Part shown: positions 46,006-55,900 of the stretch, one piece after another
How positions within the stretch are numbered: position 1 is the first letter of the stretch
Layout of the letters: every line of letters starts with the position of its first letter
Origin: Fluviicola sp.
GTDB lineage: Bacteria > Bacteroidota > Bacteroidia > Flavobacteriales_D > Crocinitomicaceae
Direction of reading: 5' to 3'
DNA: 64,000 bases
Assembly (NCBI RefSeq): GCF_039596395.1
Contig: NZ_JBCNJT010000001.1
Span: 248,001-312,000 of the forward strand
Translations under genes and position numbers: made by a program
Notes under the pieces: generated by a model
The model's database searches: none
The model's input: the letters and a program-made list of their open reading frames with translations, nothing else
Told to the model about the DNA's origin: nothing

Positions 46006-46994
46006 CAAACCCGGACGATCGTTTTTCCGGCACCTTCGGAGTGTTGCAATGCCTCGTGAATAGCTTCAAACCGGAACTTTTCACCCATCCTGGTTTTAAA
46101 ATGAGGCTTGACCAGCAAACGGCTGATATCTCTCAGGGCTTCTTCCAACTTTTCCGGGTCTTGGACGGTTGTCGTTCTGTAATTATTGAAACCTCTGATT
46201 GTAAGACCCTTCATCAGAAGGCTGGTATGAAAGGTTAAAGGAATTCCTCCTCCCAGCCACCCGTAGGCAAAGATGGTAGAACCGAATGGCAGCAGGTCAA
46301 TGATGTTATTCAGAACAGCTCCGCCGACTCCGTCAAATACCGCAGTAGCCTGCAAATCCTGGGCTTTTTGCTGAAATAACTGCTTGAAGTCGGGTTGGTC
46401 CTGTACCAGGATATGCGTTGCTCCCAATGCTTCCAGTTCTTTTCTCCCCGCTTCGTTTCTTACGATGGAAATAATCGGGAAATCGGATGCCTGGCAAATC
46501 CCCAGTAAAGCAAGCCCGGTAGCTGAAGTTCCTGCCGTAGCGATCAGACCTTGATGGCCTTCTTCGCGTGCCTGTTTGAAAAATCCGTAGGGTGTAATGA
46601 TATTGACCAGTGAAGCTGCATATTCTTCCGGGTCCAGGCCGTCGGGAATGATGGCACATTGCAGGTAATGCAGGTGTGAATACTCACTCCAGGTCCCGAT
46701 AGTATCATCGTCGAATTGCAACGAGCGGTAAATGGTGACGTTTCTTCCCTGGTATTCGGCTGGTACTCCTTCACCGGTTTCAACAATGGTTCCCACACCG
46801 CTGACTCCTGACAGGTTATACTTACTCTCGGGAATCGTGCCTTTGGGAAACACGCCGTTGATAAAAGCGTGATCTCCGGGGTTGATTCCAAAAGCCAGCA
46901 TTTTTACAACGACATGCTCCTTGCTGGCTTTAGTGGGTTGCGGAATGTCGGTTATTTCAACGGTGTGATTGCCCGTTACTTGAATTGCTTTCAT
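46005..46994 (-). CDS. Medium-chain dehydrogenase/reductase (quinone oxidoreductase-like)
   Basis: 329 residues of the zinc-independent MDR type. The N-terminal GroES-like domain contains MLAFGINPGDHAFINGVFPKG, and the NAD(P)-binding Rossmann region contains GLIATAGTSATGLALLGICQA and later FDGVGGAVLNNII. The catalytic zinc cysteine/histidine pattern of alcohol dehydrogenases is absent, so quinone or enone reduction is more likely. It is the fourth gene of a minus-strand cluster, 24 bp after the cupin gene, and overlaps the XRE regulator. Confidence 0.86.
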   Translation of the reverse strand: MKAIQVTGNHTVEITDIPQPTKASKEHVVVKMLAFGINPGDHAFINGVFPKGTIPESKYNLSGVSGVGTIVETGEGVPAEYQGRNVTIYRSLQFDDDTIGTWSEYSHLHYLQCAIIPDGLDPEEYAASLVNIITPYGFFKQAREEGHQGLIATAGTSATGLALLGICQASDFPIISIVRNEAGRKELEALGATHILVQDQPDFKQLFQQKAQDLQATAVFDGVGGAVLNNIIDLLPFGSTIFAYGWLGGGIPLTFHTSLLMKGLTIRGFNNYRTTTVQDPEKLEEALRDISRLLVKPHFKTRMGEKFRFEAIHEALQHSEGAGKTIVRV

Positions 46995-47018
46995 GTGTAT
47001 TCTTTTTGAATGATTGGA

Positions 47019-47630
47019 TTATTTGTCTAAATAGTTGGGCGGATATAACACCTGTCCATATTTCCGGGAAATTTCAATAGCTTTTTGAATGCTCTCCTCG
47101 TCCGGGTGAGCGGGAGCTAAAAACTCACCGGCTTTCACGGGAGTTCCCACTTCTTCAAAAAACTCGTCAAGGCCGGCCGGAACCACCGTGCAGAGCATGT
47201 GAGCCATTTGCTGGCTGGTGTTTTTAAAACAGTGTATGGCTCCGCCTTTCGGAATAGTCACCAGGTCGCCCTTTTTAGCAATGAATTTCCCTTCTTCCGT
47301 ACTGAATTCCAGTTCCCCTTCCAGGATATAGAACGATTCGTGAATGGAAGCATGTGCATGCGGGGGCGGTCCGCCACCCGGAGGTACCTGCATGTCAATG
47401 ATGGCATATTCTCCGTTGGTTTGCTTCCCGGAGATAGCGATGCGGTACGTATCACCTACTAAAGAGATGTGATTTCCCTGGTTTTCATGAATGATGTTGA
47501 CGTTGTTTTTCATAGTTATATGAGTTGGATGAATTTGCTGGATACTGTCTGTCTTGGTTTGGGCATATGCCCCGGGTCCGGTTAATGGAAAAATGATTCC
47601 GATGACCCCTAGTTTGAATATTGTTTTCAT
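47019..47630 (-). CDS. Exported cupin-domain protein
   Basis: 203 residues from the ATG at 47630, which gives a signal-like N-terminus (MKTIFKLGVIGIIFPLTGPGAYA); an earlier ATG at 47678 adds 16 residues. A single cupin barrel has metal-binding residues in PPHAHASIHESFYILEGELEF and GGAIHCF. Quercetinase-like or storage-type cupins look like this, but the reaction is unknown. A periplasmic place is implied by the signal peptide, while its cluster neighbours are cytoplasmic MDR enzymes. It lies 115 bp downstream of the second MDR gene. Confidence 0.8.
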   Translation of the reverse strand: MKTIFKLGVIGIIFPLTGPGAYAQTKTDSIQQIHPTHITMKNNVNIIHENQGNHISLVGDTYRIAISGKQTNGEYAIIDMQVPPGGGPPPHAHASIHESFYILEGELEFSTEEGKFIAKKGDLVTIPKGGAIHCFKNTSQQMAHMLCTVVPAGLDEFFEEVGTPVKAGEFLAPAHPDEESIQKAIEISRKYGQVLYPPNYLDK

Positions 47631-47745
47631 AATTGGTTGTTTTTTAAATAGATTGGTGTTGTTTCTTGTGTAATGCAAAGATTGGTTACCACGCGGAGAG
47701 AAACTTGTATCAGATCACTGTTCTGTAATCTTGGATTGTGCCGTT

Positions 47746-48690
47746 TTAGTTAAATTCAACGACCACTTTACCCGCAAAACCGCCTTTTTCGGCATACTGG
47801 TAGGCTTCTTTGAAGGATTCTAATGGAAATACCTTGTTGATTTCTACCTGCAGCCCGTTCCGGATGGCATCCAGCAACAGCTCCATATTTTTCTGCGAAG
47901 GGGCAGAGAGGACTATCACATGTTTCTTGCGGGTAAACAGGTTTTTGAAAAGTGATAAAGGAATTTCGATAGGCTTGGGAGTAGGATTTATAAACAAGGC
48001 GCTGGCATTCATAATTTGCTTCGCGTTTTTATATCCCATTTTGCCCGACAGATCGATCACGATATCGTACTTGTTTTTTTGAGTCAGGACATTCACTTTG
48101 GAATAGTCGATCAGCGTATCGGCGCCCCATTCTTTTGCATACTTCAGGGTGTTGGAGCCCGCAACGGCACTGACCTGTGCGTTTTGTTGTTTCAGCAGCT
48201 GAAGCAGGAACATCCCGAAACCACCGGTTGCACCGTTTACCAAAATCGTGGATTGAGAAGAAATCTTCCCCATTTTCTCCAGGGCGGTCGCGGCTGCGGC
48301 ACCTACTATCGGAATGGATGCAGCCTGGGTGAAACTGATATCAGCCGGTTTTTTCCAAAGAGTAGCCGGGGTCACAGCCAGGTATTCCGCCGATGCACCG
48401 TCTTTCATGGTATTTTTCACCGTACCGAAAACTTCATCTCCTTTTTGAAGACCCGTTACGGAACTTCCAACCTCTTCAACGATCCCGGAAAAATCAGCTC
48501 CTGTATGTTTCGGAAATTTAGATCCCGACATGAGCTTCATTTCGCCCTTTCTGATTTTCCAATCCATCGGGTTAATGGAAAATGCCTTTACTTTTATCAA
48601 AACCTCATTGGATTGAATAACCGGTTTTGCTTCTTCGATTGTTTGGAGAACATCCGCGTTCCCAAACTGCTTATAAACGATTGCTTTCAT
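47746..48690 (-). CDS. NAD(P)-dependent MDR oxidoreductase
   Basis: 314 residues from the ATG at 48690 (MKAIVYKQFGNADVLQ); the upstream ATG at 48717 adds nine untypical residues. A GroES-like domain (KAFSINPMDWKIRKGEMKLM, FPKHTGADFSGIVEEVG) is followed by a Rossmann domain (VNGATGGFGMFLLQLLKQ). It is zinc-independent, like RTN4I1/quinone reductase relatives. It shares its cluster with a second MDR enzyme at 46005-46994, from which it is clearly diverged. It follows the AraC gene by 44 bp and is probably under its control. Confidence 0.87.
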   Translation of the reverse strand: MKAIVYKQFGNADVLQTIEEAKPVIQSNEVLIKVKAFSINPMDWKIRKGEMKLMSGSKFPKHTGADFSGIVEEVGSSVTGLQKGDEVFGTVKNTMKDGASAEYLAVTPATLWKKPADISFTQAASIPIVGAAAATALEKMGKISSQSTILVNGATGGFGMFLLQLLKQQNAQVSAVAGSNTLKYAKEWGADTLIDYSKVNVLTQKNKYDIVIDLSGKMGYKNAKQIMNASALFINPTPKPIEIPLSLFKNLFTRKKHVIVLSAPSQKNMELLLDAIRNGLQVEINKVFPLESFKEAYQYAEKGGFAGKVVVEFN

Positions 48691-48734
48691 CTTTATACTG
48701 TTTGAATGACAGTACAAAGTTGAGGATCGCCCGG

Positions 48735-49472
48735 CTAGAAAACTTGTATCAAATCACTGTTGTGCTTCAATGCCTTGGGTGGCATCCCGAACATTTCATA
48801 CATGTATTTGTTCAATTGCGGAAGGTCGTAAAACCCGCAATCATAGGCAATATCGGTCAGTGTTTTCTCCTTGTCGGATAAGGTCAGGTAAATAGATTCG
48901 CGCAATCTTGTCCAGAGTAAATACTTGGAAAGGCTGCTGCCGGTTTGTTGTTTGAAAAGCGAAGCCAGGCGAGAGGGAGACAGGAAAACAATGTCGGCAA
49001 ATGTTTGCGGTGTGATATCCTGCTGAAAAGAATTGGCTTTGATGTACTCCACAATTTTGGTAACCCGTTCATCGTATTGAACCGGCTCCTCTTTTGACAG
49101 TAAAGCAGACAGGATAGGCTGGATGTCCGGATTTTCTGTACCGGTTTGAAAAAAATCGCTGATTTCAGCTGCAGAACCAAAAACAATGGAATCCTGGTCC
49201 TTCTGAAACCGGCTTGCCAGATCCAGACCAACAGTGGAATAAGGTTCGATATTCAAAATGTTCAGGGTTCCTTTTTCGGCAATACAATGGTGCTTAACCT
49301 GCGGTTTAATCAGAAATCCATGGATATGTTCACACAAATTCCCGTTAATGGTCGACGTGAAAGGATTATCATTGGACAATACAATCTGGTAAGCCGAATG
49401 CCTGTGAATTTCCACCGAAAGATTACGGGCTTTCAGTGCCAGAACAAATGGGTTATGTGTTTGTGTTTTCAT
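48735..49472 (-). CDS. AraC-family regulator heading an oxidoreductase cluster
   Basis: 245 residues. The N-terminal cupin-like half (about 1-120) contains SVEIHRHSAYQIVLS, and the C-terminal AraC domain (about 140-238) contains ITPQTFADIVFLSPSRLASLFKQQTG and IAYDCGFYDLPQLNKYMYEMFGMPPK. It is the first gene of the minus-strand cluster AraC, MDR, cupin, MDR, XRE, so local control of that operon is likely. The inducer is unknown; an electrophile or quinone would fit the enzymes. Confidence 0.88.
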   Translation of the reverse strand: MKTQTHNPFVLALKARNLSVEIHRHSAYQIVLSNDNPFTSTINGNLCEHIHGFLIKPQVKHHCIAEKGTLNILNIEPYSTVGLDLASRFQKDQDSIVFGSAAEISDFFQTGTENPDIQPILSALLSKEEPVQYDERVTKIVEYIKANSFQQDITPQTFADIVFLSPSRLASLFKQQTGSSLSKYLLWTRLRESIYLTLSDKEKTLTDIAYDCGFYDLPQLNKYMYEMFGMPPKALKHNSDLIQVF

Positions 49473-49572
49473 AGGCTAATGACTTCGTCCGTCATCAAAT
49501 ATAAGGGCAAAAATCATTCATGTTGTAACCTTGGTATGACTACACCTTGAAACCAGGTCAATAGACAGATGT

Positions 49573-50163
49573 CTATCCATCTTTGAAAGCTTTACTGTTG
49601 GATTTCCCAACTAAATATGTGTGTGTTGTCTGATACTTTTCAATCAGTTCTTTTAGGAAAAGATATTCTTTCTTTACTTCCGGCAGATTCTCCAGCATAA
49701 TATCCGGATCTTTCATGTTCACGCCCATATTCTGACCAAAGATGCCGCCGGTTGTGATAATGGGTTCGGTCTTACCGATAACGATGTAACCGAAGTTTTT
49801 CAGGTTTTCGTGAAAGCTGAATGCCGGGAAGTTCTCGTAAAGCACTTCCTGGAGGATTTTGTGTTTTTTTTGATTGTAAATAACCAATCGGTCGTTATAA
49901 AAGAGGTATTGAAGTTGGGAAAGCCGGAGTTTTTTCAAAAGGAAGATGTTTACCAATAGAGAGGAAGACATTGCAAAGACTACGATTCCGAAAATGAAAG
50001 TTGAAAGTTCCGGATTATGATCCTTTTGTATACCCATGATGCCTGTAGCTATCATCAGAACAGACATGCAAAAAATCGGGATCAAAACCAGCAGTCGCAT
50101 GAAAACTGCAAGTGTAAAAGGCATCCGTTTAAGCGGTGAAAGTATTTTAAGCGGTTGTTCCAT
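49573..50163 (-). CDS. Hypothetical membrane protein with PH-like domain
   Basis: 196 residues. Two membrane helices (about 17-43 and 52-74) follow a short cytoplasmic start. The rest (about 78-196) has a strand-rich part (QLQYLFYNDRLVIYNQKKHKILQEVLYENFPAFSF) and a C-terminal helix (EVKKEYLFLKELIEKY), a pattern that resembles bacterial PH-like membrane proteins. No family confirmed. Single gene, 100 bp from the AraC start. Confidence 0.55.
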   Translation of the reverse strand: MEQPLKILSPLKRMPFTLAVFMRLLVLIPIFCMSVLMIATGIMGIQKDHNPELSTFIFGIVVFAMSSSLLVNIFLLKKLRLSQLQYLFYNDRLVIYNQKKHKILQEVLYENFPAFSFHENLKNFGYIVIGKTEPIITTGGIFGQNMGVNMKDPDIMLENLPEVKKEYLFLKELIEKYQTTHTYLVGKSNSKAFKDG

Positions 50164-50189
50164 GATCAGCCAAAATAGTATAAATACCG

Positions 50190-50225
50190 ATCAGTAGAGA
50201 CATAAAATGTTACGTCCCTACTGAT
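50190..50225. repeat. Dispersed-type palindrome (ATCAGTAG/CTACTGAT)
   Basis: An 8-bp outer stem (50190-50197 with 50218-50225) and an inner 3-bp stem (GAC/GTC) are separated by one mismatch. The sequence type (TAGAGAC...GTCCCTA) resembles short palindromes that recur in many bacterial intergenic spaces. A threefold CAATTGG repeat follows at about 50254-50274. The spacer lies between two minus-strand genes. Confidence 0.55.
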
Positions 50226-50288
50226 TATGATTCGATAGTATCGTTATAATTCGCAATTGGCAATTGGCAATTGTGAATACGACATTCG

Positions 50289-51677
50289 TTAAACCATTTT
50301 CTCCGGAATCACCCACTGATCAAACTCCTCAGCGGTTAAATAGCCCAGTTTCACAGCCATTTCTTTCAGGGTCGTTCCTTCTGCATGTGCTTTTTGCGCA
50401 ATCTCAGCTGCTTTGTAATAACCGATCTTCGTGTTCAAAGCCGTTACCAGCATCAGGCTGTTGTCGACATGTTTTTTGATGTTTGCTGTAATCGGTTCGA
50501 TTCCCACCGCGCACTTATCGTTAAAGGAAACACATCCGTCAGCGATCAGTCTGGCAGAATGCAGGAAATTGGCAATCATGACCGGCTTGAAAACATTCAG
50601 TTCGAAATGCCCGTTTGCCCCGCCGATATTGATGGCTACGTCGTTGCCCATCACCTGTGCTGCGATCATTGTCAGGGCTTCACACTGCGTAGGGTTTACT
50701 TTTCCCGGCATGATGGAAGACCCAGGTTCGTTGTCCGGAATATGGATTTCCCCGATCCCGCTTCGTGGTCCGGAAGAGAGCATACGCACGTCGTTGGCGA
50801 TTTTCATCAGGCTCACTGCAACGGTTTTCAATGCTCCGTGTGCCTCAACGATTGCGTCGTGTGCCGCCAGTGCTTCGAATTTGTTTTCCGCAGTGATGAA
50901 TGGCAAGCCCGTTAAGTTCGCAATGTGTTTCGCTACGTTTTCCGAATAGCCCGGAGGCGTGTTGATCCCTGTTCCTACGGCTGTTCCGCCCAGAGCCAGT
51001 TCGCTCAAATGCGCCAGCGTGTTTTTAATAGCTTTCAATCCGTGGTTGAGCTGGCTCACATATCCGCTGATTTCCTGTCCTAACGTAAGCGGAGTTGCGT
51101 CCATAAAATGTGTGCGTCCGATCTTCACCACGTGCATGTAGTCCTTGCTTTTTTGAGCCAGGGTGTCGCGCAGTTTTTCAATTCCCGGGATCGTTTTTTC
51201 GATCAGGATCTGGTACGCGGCAATGTGCATGGCAGTCGGGAATGTATCGTTGGAAGACTGCGATTTGTTAACATCGTCATTGGGATGCAGAACTTTTTCC
51301 TTGTCGGTTAAAGCTCCGCCGTTGATCACATGTGCTCGGTAAGCAATGACTTCGTTTACGTTCATGTTGCTTTGTGTTCCGCTGCCGGTTTGCCAGATAA
51401 CCAAAGGAAATTGATCATCCAGTTTTCCTGCAAGGATCTCGTCCGCTACCTGGCCGATGAGGTCTGATTTTTCTTTCGAAAGCACACCTGCATCCAGGTT
51501 AGTCAAAGCCGCTGCTTTTTTCAGGTAGGCGAATGCGCGGATGATTTCTTTGGGCATCTTGTTGATGTCCTGTGCAATTTGGAAGTTTTCAATACTTCGT
51601 TCGGTTTGGGCGCCCCAGTAAGCTTGTGCCGGTACTTTTACTTCGCCCATTGTATCTTTTTCAATGCGGTATTCCAT
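50289..51677 (-). CDS. fumC: Fumarate hydratase class II
   Basis: 462 residues of the aspartase/fumarase superfamily; it reversibly hydrates fumarate to malate without iron. The signature [15 protein letters not shown] with the catalytic serine loop, the fumarase-typical [13 protein letters not shown], the active-site His region [16 protein letters not shown] and [16 protein letters not shown] are all present. Length is normal. It is oxygen-stable and would back up the iron-sulfur class I enzyme at 32219-33823. Single gene. Confidence 0.96.
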   Translation of the reverse strand: MEYRIEKDTMGEVKVPAQAYWGAQTERSIENFQIAQDINKMPKEIIRAFAYLKKAAALTNLDAGVLSKEKSDLIGQVADEILAGKLDDQFPLVIWQTGSGTQSNMNVNEVIAYRAHVINGGALTDKEKVLHPNDDVNKSQSSNDTFPTAMHIAAYQILIEKTIPGIEKLRDTLAQKSKDYMHVVKIGRTHFMDATPLTLGQEISGYVSQLNHGLKAIKNTLAHLSELALGGTAVGTGINTPPGYSENVAKHIANLTGLPFITAENKFEALAAHDAIVEAHGALKTVAVSLMKIANDVRMLSSGPRSGIGEIHIPDNEPGSSIMPGKVNPTQCEALTMIAAQVMGNDVAINIGGANGHFELNVFKPVMIANFLHSARLIADGCVSFNDKCAVGIEPITANIKKHVDNSLMLVTALNTKIGYYKAAEIAQKAHAEGTTLKEMAVKLGYLTAEEFDQWVIPEKMV

Positions 51678-51776
51678 GGTGTTTTAATTGCTGTTTATCG
51701 GGCTAAAATTAGCACCCGTTAAATTACGGAATAATCGCTTTTTTGAGTGATTTTTGGGAAAATTTAAACTCAAAGT

Positions 51777-51798
51777 ACACTGAGCGCAGTCGAAGTGT
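51777..51798. repeat. Dispersed-type CACTGAGCGCAGTCGAAGTG palindrome
   Basis: ACACT and AGTGT flank GAGCGCAGTCGA, a sequence type I recognise as a frequent intergenic repeat in Bacteroidota genomes. It lies in the 269-bp divergent spacer between fumC and the lpxR-like gene. The rest of the spacer shows no clear promoter motif. Confidence 0.55.
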
Positions 51799-51946
51799 GA
51801 ACTTTTTAAACCATTTCATTGGTACTGGTTATCTTAAAAATCCCTAAAGCTCTTTTGATACAAACTATTAAGTCCGTATCTTAATAGGTACTTATTTGGT
51901 TTACCAGCCAGAGAATCCTGCTTTCAAGACTTAAAAAAGTCAGGAC

Positions 51947-52870
51947 ATGGGTATACGCATAAGTTTGGTGTTTTTGTTGGTTCAGTTTGCAGGGTTCGCG
52001 CAGTTGGCAGATTCTCTTTATGCATATCAATCTTTTCACCTCACCTGGGAAAACGATATTTTCACGGCAAGCGACCGGTATTACTCCCAGGGAATTTTCT
52101 TACAATATGAAAATCACAACCTGGATTTGAAGTGGCTCAATCCGTTTTTCCTGCCGGTTCCAAATTTACACCGGACGCTGAAAACAGGAGTTGATCAAAG
52201 GGGATACACACCTTCCACCATTCAGTCGGATACTTTTTTAACCGGCGACCGACCTTACGCAGCAACGATTACTTACGGCGCACAGTTTTTTTCAAGGAGC
52301 CTAAGCAGGCACTATACCTTGAACTGGAGCTTTTTTGCAGGCTTTATCGGGAAACCTGCTTTCGGGGAATACACCCAGAAGACCGTCCACAAATGGATCA
52401 ACAGCCCCAAGCCGAAGGGATGGGAATACCAGCTGAATACAGGGTTTATTCTCGACATGAATATCGGGTACACGAAATTGTTTTTCACCCGGAGCAGATG
52501 GCTGCGCATGGAAGTAGGCGATCTGCTAACGATCGGGAACTTAACGAATGACATGCGTATTCGTGGCGGATTGAAACTGGGATACATCGGGAATCGGCGG
52601 CAGTTTTACCTGTATTACACCCCCGAATTACGGATCGTCGCATACGACGGAACCTTGCAGGGAGCCATTTTTGTAAAACCGAGTAAAGCGGCCATACCTG
52701 CCGGTTCGATCGAGCGATTCGTTTCGGAACAGCAGATCGGGATTTACCTGAGATACAAACCATTTTATGCCACCGCCCATTTCCATTACCAGTCCCGGTT
52801 GTTCAAATATGCCATGAATCACATGTGGGGCGGGATATCGATCGGTTATATCCTTTGGGATAATCAGTAA
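51947..52870 (+). CDS. LpxR-like lipid A deacylase, outer-membrane protein
   Basis: 307 residues with a signal peptide (MGIRISLVFLLVQFAGFA) and a predicted 12-strand barrel. Family motifs are HLTWENDIFTASDRYYSQG (Asn/Asp of the calcium/active site), LTGDRPYA, and QKTVHKWINSPKPKGWEYQL, whose histidine matches the catalytic His of LpxR. In Salmonella LpxR removes the 3'-acyloxyacyl group from lipid A. The key residues are kept, so activity is plausible; the real lipid A substrate of Bacteroidota differs. Single gene, ended by the terminator at 52871-52897. Confidence 0.85.
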   Translation: MGIRISLVFLLVQFAGFAQLADSLYAYQSFHLTWENDIFTASDRYYSQGIFLQYENHNLDLKWLNPFFLPVPNLHRTLKTGVDQRGYTPSTIQSDTFLTGDRPYAATITYGAQFFSRSLSRHYTLNWSFFAGFIGKPAFGEYTQKTVHKWINSPKPKGWEYQLNTGFILDMNIGYTKLFFTRSRWLRMEVGDLLTIGNLTNDMRIRGGLKLGYIGNRRQFYLYYTPELRIVAYDGTLQGAIFVKPSKAAIPAGSIERFVSEQQIGIYLRYKPFYATAHFHYQSRLFKYAMNHMWGGISIGYILWDNQ

Positions 52871-52897
52871 GGGCGTCCCGGCTAAGTCAGGACGCCC
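52871..52897. terminator. Hairpin between convergent genes
   Basis: GGGCGTCC (52871-52878) pairs with GGACGCCC (52890-52897) around an 11-base loop. It starts directly after the stop codon of the lpxR-like gene and ends 6 bp before the stop of the giant minus-strand gene. It serves both strands, although T runs are short. Confidence 0.7.
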
Positions 52898-52903
52898 GGC
52901 GCG

Positions 52904-55900
52904 TTAATATTTAACGGTAAATGTATAACTTCTTCCGCTGCTGCAAAGGTCCGTGTAAAGAACCAGTGTCACAAAATAGGTTCTGTGCGGATTGCTGTTG
53001 TCCAACACCAGGTTTCCGTCTCCCTGGTTAAAGGTGACTGAACCTGCGGCCGTAGAAATGGTTTTTATAAAAGCACCGCCCAAATCGTCCTCCAGGATAA
53101 CATCCATGTGATCAAACGTATGTCCTGAAGGCAATGCTCCCGAAATCAGGTCTGTCAGGGTAATGCTTCCATTGGGATGAGTAACGGAAGTGATGACGTG
53201 GTTAGCAAGCGGGTTGATAGCCGTACCATTATTGTCTCCGAATGCTGCCATACCTGTCAATAATGCCAGATCATCGCATGGAGTGTAGGTGTAACTGATC
53301 GAATAACTGGTTTCGTTTCCTGTAGAACATTCGTTGCTAATCAATTTCACATTGACTGTGTAATTTCTGCTCGGATTTGAGTTATCCAGCACCAATCCTC
53401 CGTCTCCGTTCTGGAAAATCACGGAACCTGTTGCTGCCTGGATTGTTTGCGTAAAGGTATTCCCCAGGTCGTCCGTAACGGTAATATCCGTGTGATTGAA
53501 TGTTTGCCCGATTGCCGCTAAATCTGCGATATCGGTAAACTTGAGTTGTGTCGGGTAGGCTACGCCGTTATTGATATTCCCGGAAACCAGCGGAATAACA
53601 CTGCCGGTCGAATCTTCTAATTTTACCAGGCTGGTTATCTGTTTCAGATCGTAACAAGGACCGGCCAGATAAGCCATCGTAAAACGTTGAACAGCTCCGT
53701 TGACCGCAAAATCGGTAAACAATTTGGTCTGAACGGTATAAGTCCTGTTCGGGTTTGATCCGTCCAGTTCCAGGCCACCGTCTCCCTGATAAAAGACCAC
53801 ATGGTCTCCTGCATTGGTAATGGTTTGCATATGACTGTTCCCCAAATCATCCGTTACGGTGATTTCTATTTTCACAAAGCTGTTATGCCCGGCAGGCAAT
53901 GGCCCGTTTAAATGTGTAAAGGTCATGTAATCCGGCTGGCTGGCCCCCGAAATAAAGGAGGCCGAATTCAATACGGACAAACTATTGCCGTTTCCATCGT
54001 CATAGCTGAGAACACTGTCGATTTCCTGCAGGTCGGAAGCTCCCTTGGCCAGGGTCAGTTCAAACTCCGACAAGTTAAAGAGCCCGGAGGAATTTTCTAC
54101 CTGGACACGGTAACGGTGATAAATCGGATTGCCGTCTGCATCTACCCGTGGTAAAAGTACTGTTTCCGGGTATCCGGTAAAGTCAGGACCTGATAACGGA
54201 AAGGTAGGCGGGTACTGCATGTCGGTTGATGTAACCTTGGTACTGTAAAATTCAACCCAGTTTCCGCTTTCGTTGAGCTTTTGTAAACGATACGTACCGT
54301 TGTAACAGGTCGGTTTCCACTTCAGGATTACGTGCTGAAGCTCTGTCGGTGTTGAATACCCGTTTTGAGAAGTCAATACCGGTGCCGGTGGATTTACCAC
54401 ATCCACAATGAGTGTTTTTGCCACATTGGAAGGCAGTGAAGGAAGGTCTACAATAACGGTTGGAATAGGAGTTGCCGGATTTAGCTGAGGCGCTAAAATA
54501 ACATCTTCCACATCCTCTATTTCACGGATGGCTACTAACCGGTAATGCAATTCTTCTCCATAAGGAGGGAATGTCAGGTCGGTAAAATCATCAATGAACG
54601 GATCTCCCCAATTCAGGGATTTCGCTTTTTTCATCGTTCGGATACTTAAGGCGTCCGTTTCATTGAATGCCCGGTAAATTTCCATTTTCGAAATTTTTTC
54701 GATTTCCGGATAATCATTGAGCTCAATGGCAATGGATGACGGAATGCTTTGAATATCGTCGCGTAAACGGGTAACCAGTTTTTTGATCTGTGGTTTCAGC
54801 GGATGCGCTGCATTGACCATCAATACCGGACCAACCGGCAAACTGGAATCACTGAACTTGAATTTGTCATCCATTTCCAGTGCCCGGTAGAAATACAAAC
54901 TTTTGGATGCGCCGTCAAGCGTGTAATCCGTATATCTCAGATAAGTATCTGAACCATTGGTGTATTTCCGGATCATCGGGAAAATATCATTGGTCTGAGG
55001 ATCCAAAAGATTTCCGAAGTTGTCACGCATTTTTGCTTTTACGGCAGATGTCTGCTTACCTGTTTTCAGATAATTGTACAAAGGCGGTTGTTCATTCAGC
55101 GGGATAAAGGCATCTTGTATTGCGCTCTTTAAAATGGCTTTTGCTGTCAGTGGTTTTCCATAAACGGTAAAAGTTTGGTGCAGCGCAAAATTAAAGGAAG
55201 CATCAAAGGGATAAACAAATTTTCCGTTCGGAGGGGGATTGGTAGTCCCGAATGCCTTATTGGATAAGTATGAAAGGTAAAAATCCGGATTATCGGGTAG
55301 TGGCCAGGTAAACGAACCTGCGCTGGTGGTATAAGTCACAAATCCGGGGTTCGATCCGCCACCGTTTTCTCCTTTAAACAGGATTTCCCACAATAAAGGA
55401 TCGTATTTCGCCTTCGGATCGGTTAACGCATCCAGGTCGTTCCAGATCGCTGTTTGCGTGCTCTTGGTGTAAAGAATATCAAGAAGCCGGTCTTCACTGG
55501 CTTTGTAAAAGACTACGCTGTAGGGAACTCTTCCGTTGGTGGTGTCCAGTTTCGTATCGAAAGTATAGGTTCCTTTCCCGTAAAAATCCGGACGTGTCGC
55601 ATACAACGGTCCTGTAGGCTTGGCCGGTGGAAGCGGAACGGAAATTTTTTGAGCCAGCAATACCACCGGACTAGACAGGAATGATTCGTAATCATTTTTA
55701 ACGTCGTAAGAGCGGATACACATGTATGTTTGCCGGTTTCCTTCATTCGGATCCGTGAATACAGGCAGGATTTCAGAACTGTCAAAATTGATGGTGTTGG
55801 GAGCAATCGGCGCTCCGGTAACAGGATTCAATCCGTCATCTGCTGTGATATAGAGTTTATAAGACGGATGATAATTGACTTCCTGGGCAACATTCAGATC

